Below the pieces are notes generated by a model. It was not told where the DNA came from and ran no database searches. It worked only from the letters and a program-made list of their open reading frames with translations. Made by a program: the position numbers and the translations under genes. Positions 1 through 10,649 of a DNA stretch of 64,000 nt are shown one piece after another. Origin of the DNA: Nomia melanderi (lineage: Eukaryota; Arthropoda; Insecta; Hymenoptera; Halictidae); assembly GCF_051020985.1 (NCBI RefSeq), contig NW_027475144.1, positions 1,674,001 to 1,738,000 on the forward strand, read 5' to 3'. Every line of letters begins with the position of its first letter. Positions within the stretch are counted from its first letter, which is position 1.

Positions 1-156
1 CCCTGGCGCATGAATCTGGGCAGCGGGAACGACCTCGGACCACCAGGGGCCGAGAAAACCACAGTCTCATGAGGCCGGACACTCAGGGTCAGGGGAAAAT
101 CCAGTATATATCTGGTGATATCTCGGGTGCTTTTAGAGATAGCGCAATAAACCAAA
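1..156 (+). repeat. Left-edge partial monomer, G subtype
   Basis: The window opens at monomer position 20, so the array runs on to the left. This partial unit carries the G-subtype signature: 'gggcagcgggaacgacc' in place of 'gtgcagcggg', and 'cacagtctcatgaggcc' in place of 'caccgtctcatggggcc'. The same signature recurs near 1,385, 10,308, 18,875, 25,694, 37,229, 37,404, 38,806, 38,981, 43,007, 43,707, 47,040 and 49,130. Confidence 0.9.
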
Positions 157-1868
157 GTGAATTATCTGCAGATGGCCCTGGCGCATGATTCTGTGCAGCG
201 GGAACGACCTCGGACCACCAGGGGCCGCGAAAACCACCGTCTCATGGGGCCGGACACTCAGGGTCAGGGAAAAATCCAATATATATCTGGTGATATCTCG
301 GGTGCTATTAGAGATAGCGCAATAAACCAAAGTGGATTATCTGCAGGAGGCCCTGGCGAATGAATCTGTGCAGCGGGAGCAACCACGGACCACCAGGGGC
401 CGAGACAACCACCGTCTCTTGGTGCCGGACACTCAGGGTCAGGGAAAAATCCAATATATATCAGGTGATATTTCGGGTGCTATTAGAGATAGCGCAATAA
501 ATCAAAGTGCAATTGTCCGTAGGAGGCCCTTGCGCATGAATCTGTTCAGCAGGAACAAACATCGGTCCACCAGGGGCCGAGAAAATTACAGATTTTTGGT
601 ATCCGTCACCCAAAGTCATGTAAAAATCCAGCATATATCTGGAGATATCTCGGGTGCTATTAGATATAGCGCAATAAATCAAAGTGCATTGTCTGTAGGA
701 GGCCCTGGCGCATGCATCTGTGCAGCGGGAATGACCTCGGACCACCAGGGGCCGAGAAAACCACCGTCTCATGGGGCCGGACCCTCAGGGTCAGGGAAAA
801 ATCCAATATATATCTGGTGATATCTCGGGTGCTATTAGAGATAGCGCAATAAACCAAAAGTGAATTATCTGCAGGAGGCCCTGCCGCATGCATCTGTGCA
901 GCGGGAACGACCATGGACCACCAGGGGCCGAGAAAACCACCGTCTCATGGGGCCGGACACTCAGGTTCAGGGAAAAATCCCATATATATCTGGTGATATC
1001 TCGGGTGCTATTAGAGATAGCGCAATAACCCAAAGTGAATTATCTGCAGGAGGCCCGGGCGCATGAATCTGTGCAGCGGGAACGACATCGGACCACCAGG
1101 GGCCGAGAAAACCACTGTCTCATGGGGCCGGACGCTCAGGGTCAGGGGAAAATCCAGTATATATCTGGTGATATCTCGGGTGCTATTAGAGATAGCGCAA
1201 TAAAACAAAGTGAATTATCTGCAGGAGGCCCTGGCGCATGAATCTGTGCAGCGCGAACGACCTCGGACCACCAGGGGCCGAGAAAACCACCGTCTCATGG
1301 TGCCGGACACGCAGGGTCAGGGAAAAATCCAATATATATCTGGTGATATCTCGGGTGCTTTTAGGGATAGCGCAATAAACCAAAGTGATTTATCTGCAGG
1401 AGGCCCTGGCGCATGAATCTGGGCAGCGGGAACGACCTCGGACCACCAGGGGCCGAGAAAACCACAGTCTCATGAGGCCGGACACTCAGGGTCAGGGGAA
1501 AATCCAGTATATATCTGGTGATATCTCGGGTGCTATTAGAGATAGCGCAATATATCAAAGTGAATTATCTGCATGGGGCCCTGGCGCATGAATCTGTACA
1601 GCGGGAACGACCTCGGACCACCAGGGGCCGAGAAAACCACCGACACATGGTGCCGGACACCCAAGGTAATGTAAAAATCCAGCATATATCTGGTGATATC
1701 TCGGGTGCTATTAGAGATAGCGCGATAAATCAAAGTGCATTGTCTGCAGGAGGCCCTGGCGAATGCATCTGTGCAGCAGCAGCGACGTCGGAACACCAGG
1801 GGCCCAGAAAATTACAGATTTTCCGTATGCGTCACCCAAGGTCATGTAAAAATCCAGCATATATCTAG
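157..1868 (+). repeat. Mosaic monomers at the left end (region I)
   Basis: About ten monomers of mixed subtype. The unit at 157 has 'gcgcatgattctg', a marker shared with monomers at about 9,608, 15,204, 46,854, 52,454 and 52,804. The unit starting near 507 has a 1-bp insertion ('gtgcaattgtccg') and the alternative central segment 'attacagattttt'. It resembles the r units of 52.97-54.3 kb about 52 kb away. A 1-bp insertion ('accaaaagtgaa') lies near 855. Otherwise these are canonical units without visible higher-order periodicity. Confidence 0.9.
506..682 (+). repeat. Monomer with alternative central segment (r/ttacag subtype), first copy
   Basis: The flanks are ordinary satellite, but the middle of the monomer, from about position 78 to 125, is replaced by a segment of equal length. 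It reads 'attacagattttt...', then 'tccgtcacccaaagtcatg', then 'taaaaatccagcatatatc'. Similar central segments occur near 1,815, 1,990, 3,915, 5,135, 7,055, 8,285, 11,435, 41,155, 42,207, 44,832, 45,890, 48,152, 50,257, 53,055, 53,582, 54,283 and 55,159. None was seen between about 11.5 and 41 kb. Because length and flanks are preserved, this looks like a diverged old lineage or a conversion tract, not an insertion. Confidence 0.85.
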
Positions 1869-2456
1869 TGATATCTCGGGTGCTATTAGAGGTAGCGCGA
1901 TAAATCAAAGTGCATTGTCCGCAGGAGGCCCTGGCGCATGCATCTGTGCAGCGGCAACGACGTCGGAACACCAGGGGCCAAGAAAATTACAGATTTTCGG
2001 TATCCGTCACCCAAGGTCATGTAAAAATACAGCATATAACTGGGGATATCTCGGGTTCTATTACAGATAGCGCGATAAATCAAAGTGCATTGTCTGCAGG
2101 ACGCCCTGGCGCATGCATATGTGCAGCGGGAACGACCTCGGACCACCAGGGGCCGAGAAAACCACCGTCCCGAGGGGCCGGACACTTAGAGTCAGTGAAA
2201 AAACCAATATATATCTGGTGATACCTCGGGTGCTATTACAGATAGCGCAATAAATCAAAGTGAATTATCTGCAGGAGGCCCTGGCGCATGAATCTGTGCA
2301 ACCGGAACGACCTCGGACCACCAGGGGCCGAAAAAACCACAGTCACATGGGGCCGGACACTCAGGGTCAGGGGAAAATCCAATATATATTTGGTGATATC
2401 TCGGGTGCTATTACAGATAGCGCAATAAATCAAAGTGCATTGTCTGTAGGAGGCCC
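1869..2456 (+). repeat. Dispersed 588-bp duplication, copy 1
   Basis: This stretch matches 3,793-4,380 at an offset of 1,924 bp (eleven monomers less one base). Distinctive shared features are 'tagaggtagcgcgataaatc', 'aatacagcatataactgggg', 'cctgcag'-adjacent 'aggacgccctggcgcatgc', 'ccgtcccgaggggccgg', 'cacttagagtcagtg' and 'gtgcaaccggaacg'. I saw no difference inside the matched part when reading the two side by side. Identity ends sharply at both ends inside monomers, as expected for copying or crossover in register. Confidence 0.85.
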
Positions 2457-3792
2457 TGGCGCATGAATCTGGGCCGCGGGAACGACCTCGGACCACCAGC
2501 GGCCGAGAAAACCACAGTCTCATGGGGCCGGACACTCAGGGTCAGGGGAAAATCCAATATATATCTGGTGATATCTGGGGTGCTATTAGAGATAGCGCAA
2601 TAAACCAAAGTGAATTATCTGCAGGAGGACCTGGCGCATGAATCCGTGCAGCGGGAACGACCTCGGACCACCAGGGTCCGAGAAAAAAACCGTCTCATGG
2701 GGCCGCACACTCAGGGTCAGTGAAAAATCCAATATATATCTGGTGATATCTCGGGTGCTATTACAGATAGCGCAATAAATCAAAGTGCATTGTCTGTAGG
2801 AGGCCCTGGCGCATGAATGTGTACAGCGGGAACGACCTCGGACCACCAGGGGCCGAGAAAACCACAGTCTCATTGGGCCGGACACTCAGGGTCAGGGAAA
2901 ATCCAATATATATCTGGTGATATCTCGGGTGCTATTGCAGATAGCGCACTAAATCAAAGTGCATGGTCTGTAGGAGGCCCCGGCGCATGAATCTGTGCAG
3001 CGGGAACGAAGTCGGGCCACCAGGGGCCGAGAAAACCACAGTCACATGGGGCCGGACACTCCGGGTCAGGGAAAAATCCAATATATATCTGGTGATATCT
3101 CGGGTGCTATTAGAGATAGCGCAATAAACCAAAGTGAATTATCTGCAGGAGGCCCTGGCGCATGCATCTGTGCAGCGGGAACGACCTCGGACCACCACGG
3201 GCCGTGAAAACCACCGTCTCATGGGGCCGGACACTCAGGGTCAGGGAAAAATCCAATATATATCTGGTGATATGTCGGGTGCTATTAGAGATAGCGCAAT
3301 AAACCAAAGTGCATTGTCTGTAGGAGGCCCTGGCGCATGAATCTGTGCAGCGGGAACGACCTCGGACCACCAGGGGCCGAGAAAACCACCGTCCCGAGGG
3401 GCCGGACACTTAGAGTCAGTGAAAAAACAAATATATATCTGGTGATACCTCGGGTGCTATTACAGATAGCGCAATAAATCAAAGTGAATTATCTGCAGGA
3501 GGCCCTGGCGCATGAACCTGTGCAACGGGAACGACCTCGGAAGACCAGGGGCCGAGAAAACCACACTCTCATGGGGCCGGACACTCAGGGTCAGGGAAAA
3601 ATCCAATATATATCTGGTGATATCTTGGGTGCTATTAGAGATAGCGCAATAAGCCAAAGTGAATTATCTGCAGGAGGCCCTGGCGCATGAATCTGTGCAG
3701 CGGGAACGACCTCGGACCACCAGGGGCCGAGAAAACCACCGTCTCATGGGGCCGGACACTCAGGGTCAGGGAAAAATCCAATATATATCTGG
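2457..3792 (+). repeat. Satellite monomers between the two 588-bp copies
   Basis: About eight monomers, mostly of the 'gcattgtctgtagg' and 'gaattatctgcagg' junction types in mixed order. A 1-bp deletion lies in the A tract near 2,899. The monomer near 3,381-3,460 already carries the 'cccgaggggccgg' and 'cttagagtcagtg' markers of the flanking duplications, so the duplicated haplotype has also been partly copied here. Nothing other than satellite is visible. Confidence 0.88.
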
Positions 3793-3833
3793 TGATATCT
3801 CGGGTGCTATTAGAGGTAGCGCGATAAATCAAA
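3659..3833 (+). repeat. Representative near-consensus monomer
   Basis: This unit matches the consensus I derived except near its end ('gaggtagcgcgataaatc' for 'gagatagcgcaataaacc'). In monomer coordinates: PstI CTGCAG 10-15; AGGAGG 14-19; CTCGG 53-57 pairing with CCGAG 69-73; A tract 114-118; alternating AT 122-130; ATATC 127-131 pairing with GATAT 136-140; EcoRV GATATC 136-141; GCTAT 148-152 pairing with ATAGC 158-162 in the consensus, although in this copy the last arm is altered to 'gtagc'. Nine CpGs fall at 26, 43, 49, 55, 70, 82, 95, 143 and 162. Confidence 0.85.
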
Positions 3834-4380
3834 GTGCATTGTCCGCAGGAGGCCCTGGCGCATGCATCTGTGCAGCGGCAACGACGTCGGAACACCAGGG
3901 GCCAAGAAAATTACAGATTTTCGGTATCCGTCACCCAAGGTCATGTAAAAATACAGCATATAACTGGGGATATCTCGGGTTCTATTACAGATAGCGCGAT
4001 AAATCAAAGTGCATTGTCTGCAGGACGCCCTGGCGCATGCATATGTGCAGCGGGAACGACCTCGGACCACCAGGGGCCGAGAAAACCACCGTCCCGAGGG
4101 GCCGGACACTTAGAGTCAGTGAAAAAACCAATATATATCTGGTGATACCTCGGGTGCTATTACAGATAGCGCAATAAATCAAAGTGAATTATCTGCAGGA
4201 GGCCCTGGCGCATGAATCTGTGCAACCGGAACGACCTCGGACCACCAGGGGCCGAAAAAACCACAGTCACATGGGGCCGGACACTCAGGGTCAGGGGAAA
4301 ATCCAATATATATTTGGTGATATCTCGGGTGCTATTACAGATAGCGCAATAAATCAAAGTGCATTGTCTGTAGGAGGCCC
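3793..4380 (+). repeat. Dispersed 588-bp duplication, copy 2
   Basis: The second copy of 1,869-2,456. The left boundary falls in the EcoRV-proximal part of a monomer, where 'atctagtgatatc' in copy 1 becomes 'atctggtgatatc' here. The right boundary falls where 'aggccctggc' in copy 1 becomes 'aggccctcgc'. Two copies 1.9 kb apart without intervening identity indicate either conversion or an older eleven-monomer duplication whose remainder has been overwritten. Confidence 0.85.
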
Positions 4381-4814
4381 TCGCGCATGAATCTGTGCAG
4401 CGGGAACGACCTCGGACCACCAGGGGCCGAGAAAACCACAATCTCATGGGGCCGGACACTCAGGGTCAGGGAAAAACCCAATATATATCTGGTGACACCT
4501 CGGGTGCTATTACAGATAGCGCAATCAATCAAAGTGCATTGTCTGTAGGAGGCTCTGGAGCATGAATCTGTGCAGCGGGAACGACCTCGGACCACCAGGG
4601 CCCGAGAAAACCACCGTCTCATGGGGCCGGACACTCAGGGTCAGGGAAAAATCCAATATATATCTTGTGATATCTCGGGTGCTATTACAGATAGCGCAAT
4701 AAATCAAAGTGCATTGTCTGTAGGAGGCCCTGGCTCATGAATCTGGCCAGCGGGAAAGACCTCGGACCACCAGGAGCCGAGAAAACCACCGTCTCATGGG
4801 GCCGGACACTCAGG
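4381..4814 (+). repeat. Canonical satellite monomers
   Basis: Two to three ordinary monomers of the 'tacag / aaatc / gcattgtctgtagg' junction haplotype. Copies carry small substitutions such as 'gaggctctggagcatg' near 4,550 and 'ctggccagcgggaaag' near 4,743. The 'ctggccagcggg' variant recurs near 44,613 and 48,812. No non-satellite sequence. Confidence 0.88.
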
Positions 4815-5210
4815 GTCAGGGAAAAATCCAATATATATCTGGTGATGTCTCGGGTGCTATGACAGATAGCGCAATAAACCAACGTGAATTATCTGCAGGA
4901 GGCCTTGGCGCACGAATCTGTACAGCGGGAACGATCTCAGACCACCGGGGGCCGAGAAAACCACCGTCTCATGGGGCCGGACACTCAGGGGCGGGGAAAA
5001 ATCCAATATATATCAGGTGGTATCTCGGGTGCTATTAGAGATAGCGCAATAAACCAAAGTGCATTGTCTGCAGGAGGCTCTGGCGCATGAATCTGTGAAG
5101 CAGGGACGACCGCGGACAACCAGGCGCCGAGAAAATTGCAGATATTCGGTAACCGTCAGCCAAGGTCATGTAAAAATCCAGCATATATCGGGTGATATCT
5201 CGGGTACTAT
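4815..5210 (+). repeat. Duplicated segment related to 6,564-7,134, copy 1
   Basis: Shares rare markers with 6,564-7,134: 'gatgtctcgggtgctatg', 'accaacgtgaattatc', 'ggccttggcgcacgaatctg', 'gatctcagaccaccggggg', and then the 'agggacgaccgcggacaacc' monomer with 'aaattgcagatattcgg' and 'taaccgtcagccaagg'. The first part is offset by 1,749 bp and the second by 1,924 bp, so one whole extra monomer sits inside the later copy. That is the signature of a single-monomer gain or loss after duplication. Confidence 0.8.
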
Positions 5211-6563
5211 TACAGATAGCGCAATAAATCAAAGTGCATTGTCTGTAGGAGGCCCTGGCGCATGAATCTGTGGAGCGGGAAGGACCTCGGACCACCAGGG
5301 GCACAGAAAATCACGGTCTCATGGGGCCGGACTGTCAGGGTCGGGGAAAAATTCAATATATATCTGGTGATATCTCGGGTGCTCTTACAGGTAACGCACT
5401 AAACCAAAGTGAATTATCTGCAGGGGGCCCTGGCGCATGAATCTGTGCAGCGGGAACGACCTCGGACCACCAGGGGCCGAGAAAACCACCGACACATGGG
5501 GCCGGGAACTCAGGGTCAGGGAAAAATCCAATATAAATCTGGTGATATCTCGGGTTCTATTACAGATAGCGCGATAAATCAAAGTGCATTGTTTGCAGGA
5601 GGTCCTGGCGCATGAATCTGTGCAGCAGGAACGACCTCGGACCACCAGGGGCCGAGAAAACCACCGTCTCATGGGACCGGACACTCAGGGTCAGGGAAAA
5701 ATCCAATATATATCTGGTGATATCTCTGGTGCTATTAGAGATAGCGCAGTAAATCAAAGTGCATTGTCTGCAGGAGGCCCTGGCGCATGAATCTGTGCAG
5801 CGGGAACGACCTCGGACGACCAGGGGCCGAGAAAACCACCGTCTGATGTTGCCGGACACTCAGGGTCAGGGGAAAATCCAATATATATCTGGTGATATCT
5901 CGGGTGCTATTTGAGATAGCGCAATAAACCAAAGTGAATTGTCTGCAGGGGGCCCTGGCGCATGAATCTGTGGAGCGGGAAGGACCTCGGACCACCAGGG
6001 GCACAGAAAATCACGGTCTCATGGGGCCGGACTGTCAGGGTCGGGGAAAAATTCAATATATATCTGGTGATATCTCGGGTGCTCTTACAGATAGCGCACT
6101 GAACCAAAGTGAATTATGTGCAGGGGGCTCTGGCGCATGAATCTGTGCAGCGGGAACGACCTCGGACCACCAGGGGCCGAGAAAACCACCGACACATGCG
6201 GCCGGACTGTCAGGGTCGGGGAAAATCCAATATATATCTGGTGGTATCTCGGGTGCTATTACAGATAGCGCAATAAATCAAAGTGCATTGTCTGTAGGAT
6301 GCCCTGGCGCATGAATCTGTGCAGCGGAAACGACCTCGGACCACGAGGGACCGAGAAAACCATCGACACATGGGGCCGGACTGTCAGTGTCAAGGAAAAA
6401 TCCAATATATATCTGGTGATATCTCTGGTGCTATTAGAGATAGCGCAGTAAATCAAAGTGCATTGTCTGCAGGAGGCCCTGGCGCATGAATCTCTGCAGC
6501 GGGAACGACCTCGGACCACCAGGAGCCGAGACAACCACCCTCTCATGGGGTCGGACACTGAGG
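5211..6563 (+). repeat. Satellite monomers with a 4-mer-spaced marker pair
   Basis: A monomer with 'ctgtggagcgggaaggacc', 'ggggcacagaaaatcacgg' and 'actgtcagggtcggg' occurs at about 5,247-5,391 and again at 5,947-6,091, exactly 700 bp apart. Both lead into 'cagggggc' junction monomers with 'accgacacatg'. Near 6,285-6,400 the first D-subtype monomer appears: 'ggaccacgagggaccgag', 'catcgacacatgg', 'actgtcagtgtcaagg'. This family dominates the array after about 13 kb. No non-satellite sequence. Confidence 0.85.
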
Positions 6564-7134
6564 GTCAGGGAAAAATCCAATATATATCTGGTGATGTCTC
6601 GGGTGCTATGACAGATAGCGCAATAAACCAACGTGAATTATCTGCAGGAGGCCTTGGCGCACGAATCTGTACAGCGGGAACGATCTCAGACCACCGGGGG
6701 CCGAGAAAACCACCGTCTCATGGGGCCGGACACTCAGGGTCGGGGAAAAATCCAATATATATCTGGTAATATCTCGGGTGCTATTAGAGATAGCGCAATA
6801 AATCAAAGTGCATTGTCTGTCGGAGGCCCTGGCGCATGAATCTGTGCAGCGGTATCTACCTCGGATCACCAGTGTCCGAGAAAATCACCGACACATGGGG
6901 CCGGGCACTCAGGTTCAGGGAAAAATCCAATATACATCTGGTGATAGCTCGGGTGCTATTACAGATAGCGCAATAAACCAAAGTGCATTGTCTGCAGGAG
7001 GCTCTGGCGCATGAATCTGTGCAGCAGGGACGACCGCGGACAACCAGGCGCCGAGAAAATTGCAGATATTCGGTAACCGTCAGCCAAGGTCATGTAAAAA
7101 TCCAGCATATATCTGGTGATATCTCGGGTGCTAT
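6564..7134 (+). repeat. Duplicated segment related to 4,815-5,210, copy 2
   Basis: Carries the same rare markers as 4,815-5,210, with one additional monomer at about 6,808-6,982. The inserted unit has 'cagcggtatctacctcgg', 'agtgtccgagaaaatcacc' and 'gggcactcaggttcagg', a haplotype that reappears as the p unit at about 52.3 and 53.2-54.5 kb. Its presence links this part of the array to sequence some 46 kb away. Confidence 0.8.
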
Positions 7135-8390
7135 TAGAGATAGCGCAATAAACCAAAGTGAATTATCTGCAGGGTGCCCTGGCGCATGAATCTGTGCAGC
7201 GGGAACGACCTCGGACCACCAGGGGCCGAGAAAACCAACGTCTTATGGGGCCGGACACTCAGGGTCAGGGAAAAATCCAATATATATCTGGTGATATCTC
7301 GGGTGCTATTACAGATACCGCAATAAATCAAAGTGTATTGTCTGGAGGAGGCCCTGGCGCATGAATCTGGGCAGAGGGAACGACCTCGGACCACCAGTGG
7401 CCGAGAAAACCAGCGTCTCATGGGACCGGACACTCAGGGTCAGGGGAAAATCCAATATATATCTGGTGATATCTCGGGTGCTATTTGAGATAGCGCAATA
7501 AACCAAAGTGAATTGTCTGCAGGGGGCCCTGGCGCATGAATCTGTGCAGCGGAAACGACCTCGGAACTCCAGGGGCCGAGAAAACCACCGTCTCATGGGG
7601 CCAGGCACTCAGGGTCAGGGAAAAATCCAATATATATCTGGTGATATCTCGGGTGCTATTAGAGCTTTCGCAATACATCAAAGTGCATTGTCTGTAGGAG
7701 GCCCTGGCGCATGAATCTGTGCAGCGGGAACGACCTCGGACCACCAGGGGCCGAGAAAACCACAGTCTCTTGGGGCCGGACACTCAGGGTCAGGGAAAAA
7801 TCCAATATATATCTGGTGATATCTCGGGTGCTATTGCAGATAGCGCAATAAATCGAAGTGCATTGTCTGTAGGAGGCCCTGGCGCATGAATCTGGGCAGA
7901 GGGAACGACCTCGGACCACCAGGGGCCGAGAAAACCAGCGCCTCATGGGGCCGGACACTCAGGGTCAGGGGAAAATCCAATATATATCTGGTGATATCTC
8001 GGGTGCTATTAGAGATAGCGCAATAAATCAAAGTGCATTGTCTGTAGGATGCCCTGGCGCATGAATCTGTGCAGCGGAAACGACCTCGGACCACGAGGGA
8101 CCGAGAAAACCATCAACACATGGGGCCGGACTGTCAGGGTCAAGGAAAAATCCCATATATATCTGGTGATATCTCGGGTGCTATTAGAGATAGCGCAATA
8201 AATCAAAGTGCATTGTCCGTAGGAGGCCCTTGCGCATGAATCTGTGCAGCAGGAACTACCTCGGACCACCAGGGGCCGAGAAAATTACAGATTTTCGGTA
8301 TCCGTCACCCAAAGTCATGTAAAAATCCAGCATATATATGGAGCTTTCTCGGGTGCTATTACAGATAGCGCAATAAACCAAAGTGAATTG
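7135..8390 (+). repeat. Mixed satellite monomers
   Basis: About seven monomers of several subtypes. 'gggcagagggaacg' units occur near 7,370 and 7,894, and a 'ctatttgagatagcg' unit near 7,482 matches one near 5,908. A D-subtype unit ('ccacgagggaccgag', 'catcaacacatgg') lies near 8,090-8,130. A ttacag-type unit near 8,282-8,350 ends in 'catatatatggagctttc', the same ending as the unit near 41,210. Confidence 0.85.
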
Positions 8391-10649
8391 TCTGCAGGAT
8401 GCCTTGGCGCATGAATCTGTTCAGCGGGATCGACCTCGGACCACGAGGGACCGAGAAAACCATCGACACATGGGGCCGGACTGTCAGGGTCAAGGAAAAA
8501 TCCAATATATATATGGTGATATCTCGGGTGCTATTACTGATAGCGCAATAAATCAAAGTGCGTTTTCTGCAGGAGGCCCTGGCGCATGAATCTCTGCAGC
8601 GGGAACGACCTCGGACCACCAGGGGCCGAGACAACCACCGTCTCATGGTGCCGGACACTCAGGGTCAGGGAAAAATCCAATATATATCTGGTGATATCTC
8701 GGGTGCTATTACAGACAGCCCAATAAATCAAAGTGCATTGTCTGTAGGAGGCCCTGGCGCATGAATCTGTGCAGCGGGAACGACCTCGGACCACCAGGGG
8801 CCGAGAAAACCACCGTCTCATGGGACCGGACACTCAGGGTCAGGGAAAAATCCAATATATATCTGGTGATATCTCTGGTGCTATTAGAGATAGCGCAGTA
8901 AATCAAAGTGCGTTGTTTGTAGGAGGCCCTGGCGCATGAATCTGGGCAGCGGGTACGACCTCGGACCACCAGGGGCCGAGAAAACCACCGTCTCATGGGG
9001 CCGGACAGTCAGAGTCGGGGAAAAATCCAATATATATCTGGTGATATCTCGGGTGCTATTAGATATAGCGCAATAAACCAAAGTGAATTATCTGCAGGAG
9101 GCCCTGGCGCATGATTTTGTGCAGCGGGAACGACCTCGGTCCACCAGGGGCCGAGAAAACCACCGTCTCATGGGGCCGGACACTCAGGTTCAGGGAAAAA
9201 TCCAATATATATCTGGTGATATCTCGGGTGCTATTAGAGATAGCGCAGTAAATCAAAGTGCGTTGTTTGTAGGAGGCCCTGGCGCATGAATCTGGGCAGC
9301 GGGTACGACCTCGGACCACCAGGGGCCGAGAAAACCACCGTCTCATGGGGCCGGACAGTCAGAGTCGGGGAAAAATCCAATATATATCTGGTGATATCTC
9401 GGGTGCTATTAGAGATAGCGCAATAAATCAAAGTGCATTGTCTGTAGGAGGCCCTGGCGCATGAATCTGGGCGCCGGGAACGACCTCGGACCACCAGGGG
9501 CCGAGACAAGCACCGTCTCATGGGGCCGGAAACTCAGGTTCAGGGAAAAATCCAATATATATCTGGTGATATCTCGGGTGCTATTAGAGATAGCGCAATA
9601 AACCAAAGTGAATTATCTGCAGGTGGCCCTGGCGCATGATTCTGTGCAGCGGGAACGACCTCGGACTACCAGGGGCCGAGAAAACCACCGTCTGATGTTG
9701 CCGGACACTCAGGGTCAGGGAAAAATCCAATATATATCTGGTGATATCTCGGGTGCTATTAGATATAGCGCAATAAATCAAAGTGCATTGTCTGCAGGAG
9801 GCCCTGGCGCATGAATCTGTGCAGCGGGAACGACTGCGGACCACCAGGGGCCGAGACAAGCACCGTCTCATGGGGACGGACACACAGGGGCAGGGAAAAA
9901 TCCACTATATATCTGGTGATATCTCGGGTGCTATTAGAGATAGCGCAATAAACCAAAGTGAATTATCTGCAGGAGGCCCTGGCGCATGATTTTGTGCAGC
10001 GGGAACGACCTCGGACCACCAGGGGCCGAGAAAACCACCGTCTCATGGGGCCGGACACTCAGGGTCAGGGAAAAATCCAATATATATCTGGTGATATCTC
10101 GGGTGCTATTACAGACAGCCCAATAAATCAAAGTGCATTGTCTGTAGGAGGCCCTGGCGCATGAATCTGTGCAGCGGGAACGACCTCGGACCACCAGGGG
10201 CCGAGAAAACCACCGTCTCATGGGACCGGACACTCAGGGTCAGGGAAAAATCCAATATATATCTGGTGATATCTCGGGTGCTTTTAGGGATAGCGCAATA
10301 AACCAAAGTGATTTATCTGCAGGAGGCCCTGGCGCATGAATCTGGGCAGCGGGAACGACCTCGGACCACCAGGGGCCGAGAAAACCGCAGTCTCATGAGG
10401 CCGGACACTCAGGGTCAGGGGAAAATCCAGTATATATCTGGTGATATCTCTGGTGCTATTAGAGATAGCGCAGTAAATCAAAGTGCGTTGTTTGTAGGAG
10501 GCCCTGGCGCATGAATCTGGGCAGCGGGAACGACCTCGGACCACCAGGGGCCGAGAAAACCACCGTCTCATGGGGCCGGACAGTCAGAGTCGGGGAAAAA
10601 TCCAATATATATCTGGTGATATCTCGGGTGCTATTAGAGATAGCGCAAT
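8391..10649 (+). repeat. Mosaic satellite with 350-bp dimer duplication
   Basis: Near 8,884-9,070 and 9,234-9,420 (350 bp apart) lies the same stretch: 'gcgcagtaaatcaaagtgcg', 'ttgtttgtaggaggccc', 'gggcagcgggtacgacc', 'gacagtcagagtcgggg'. The same haplotype without the 'gggtacg' change occurs near 10,459, 25,845 and 47,180. The K subtype appears near 9,783: 'gacaagcaccgtctcatgg', 'cacacaggggcaggg', 'aatccactatatatc'. K recurs near 10,658, 14,679, 18,175, 19,050, 23,069 and 26,044 and, in modified form, near 42,306, 44,450, 46,030 and 48,604. Confidence 0.85.

Noticed and set aside
506..682. ttacag-type monomers as insertions of a mobile element
   Set aside because: The alternative segment has the same length as the segment it replaces. 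There is no target-site duplication, terminal repeat or coding sequence.
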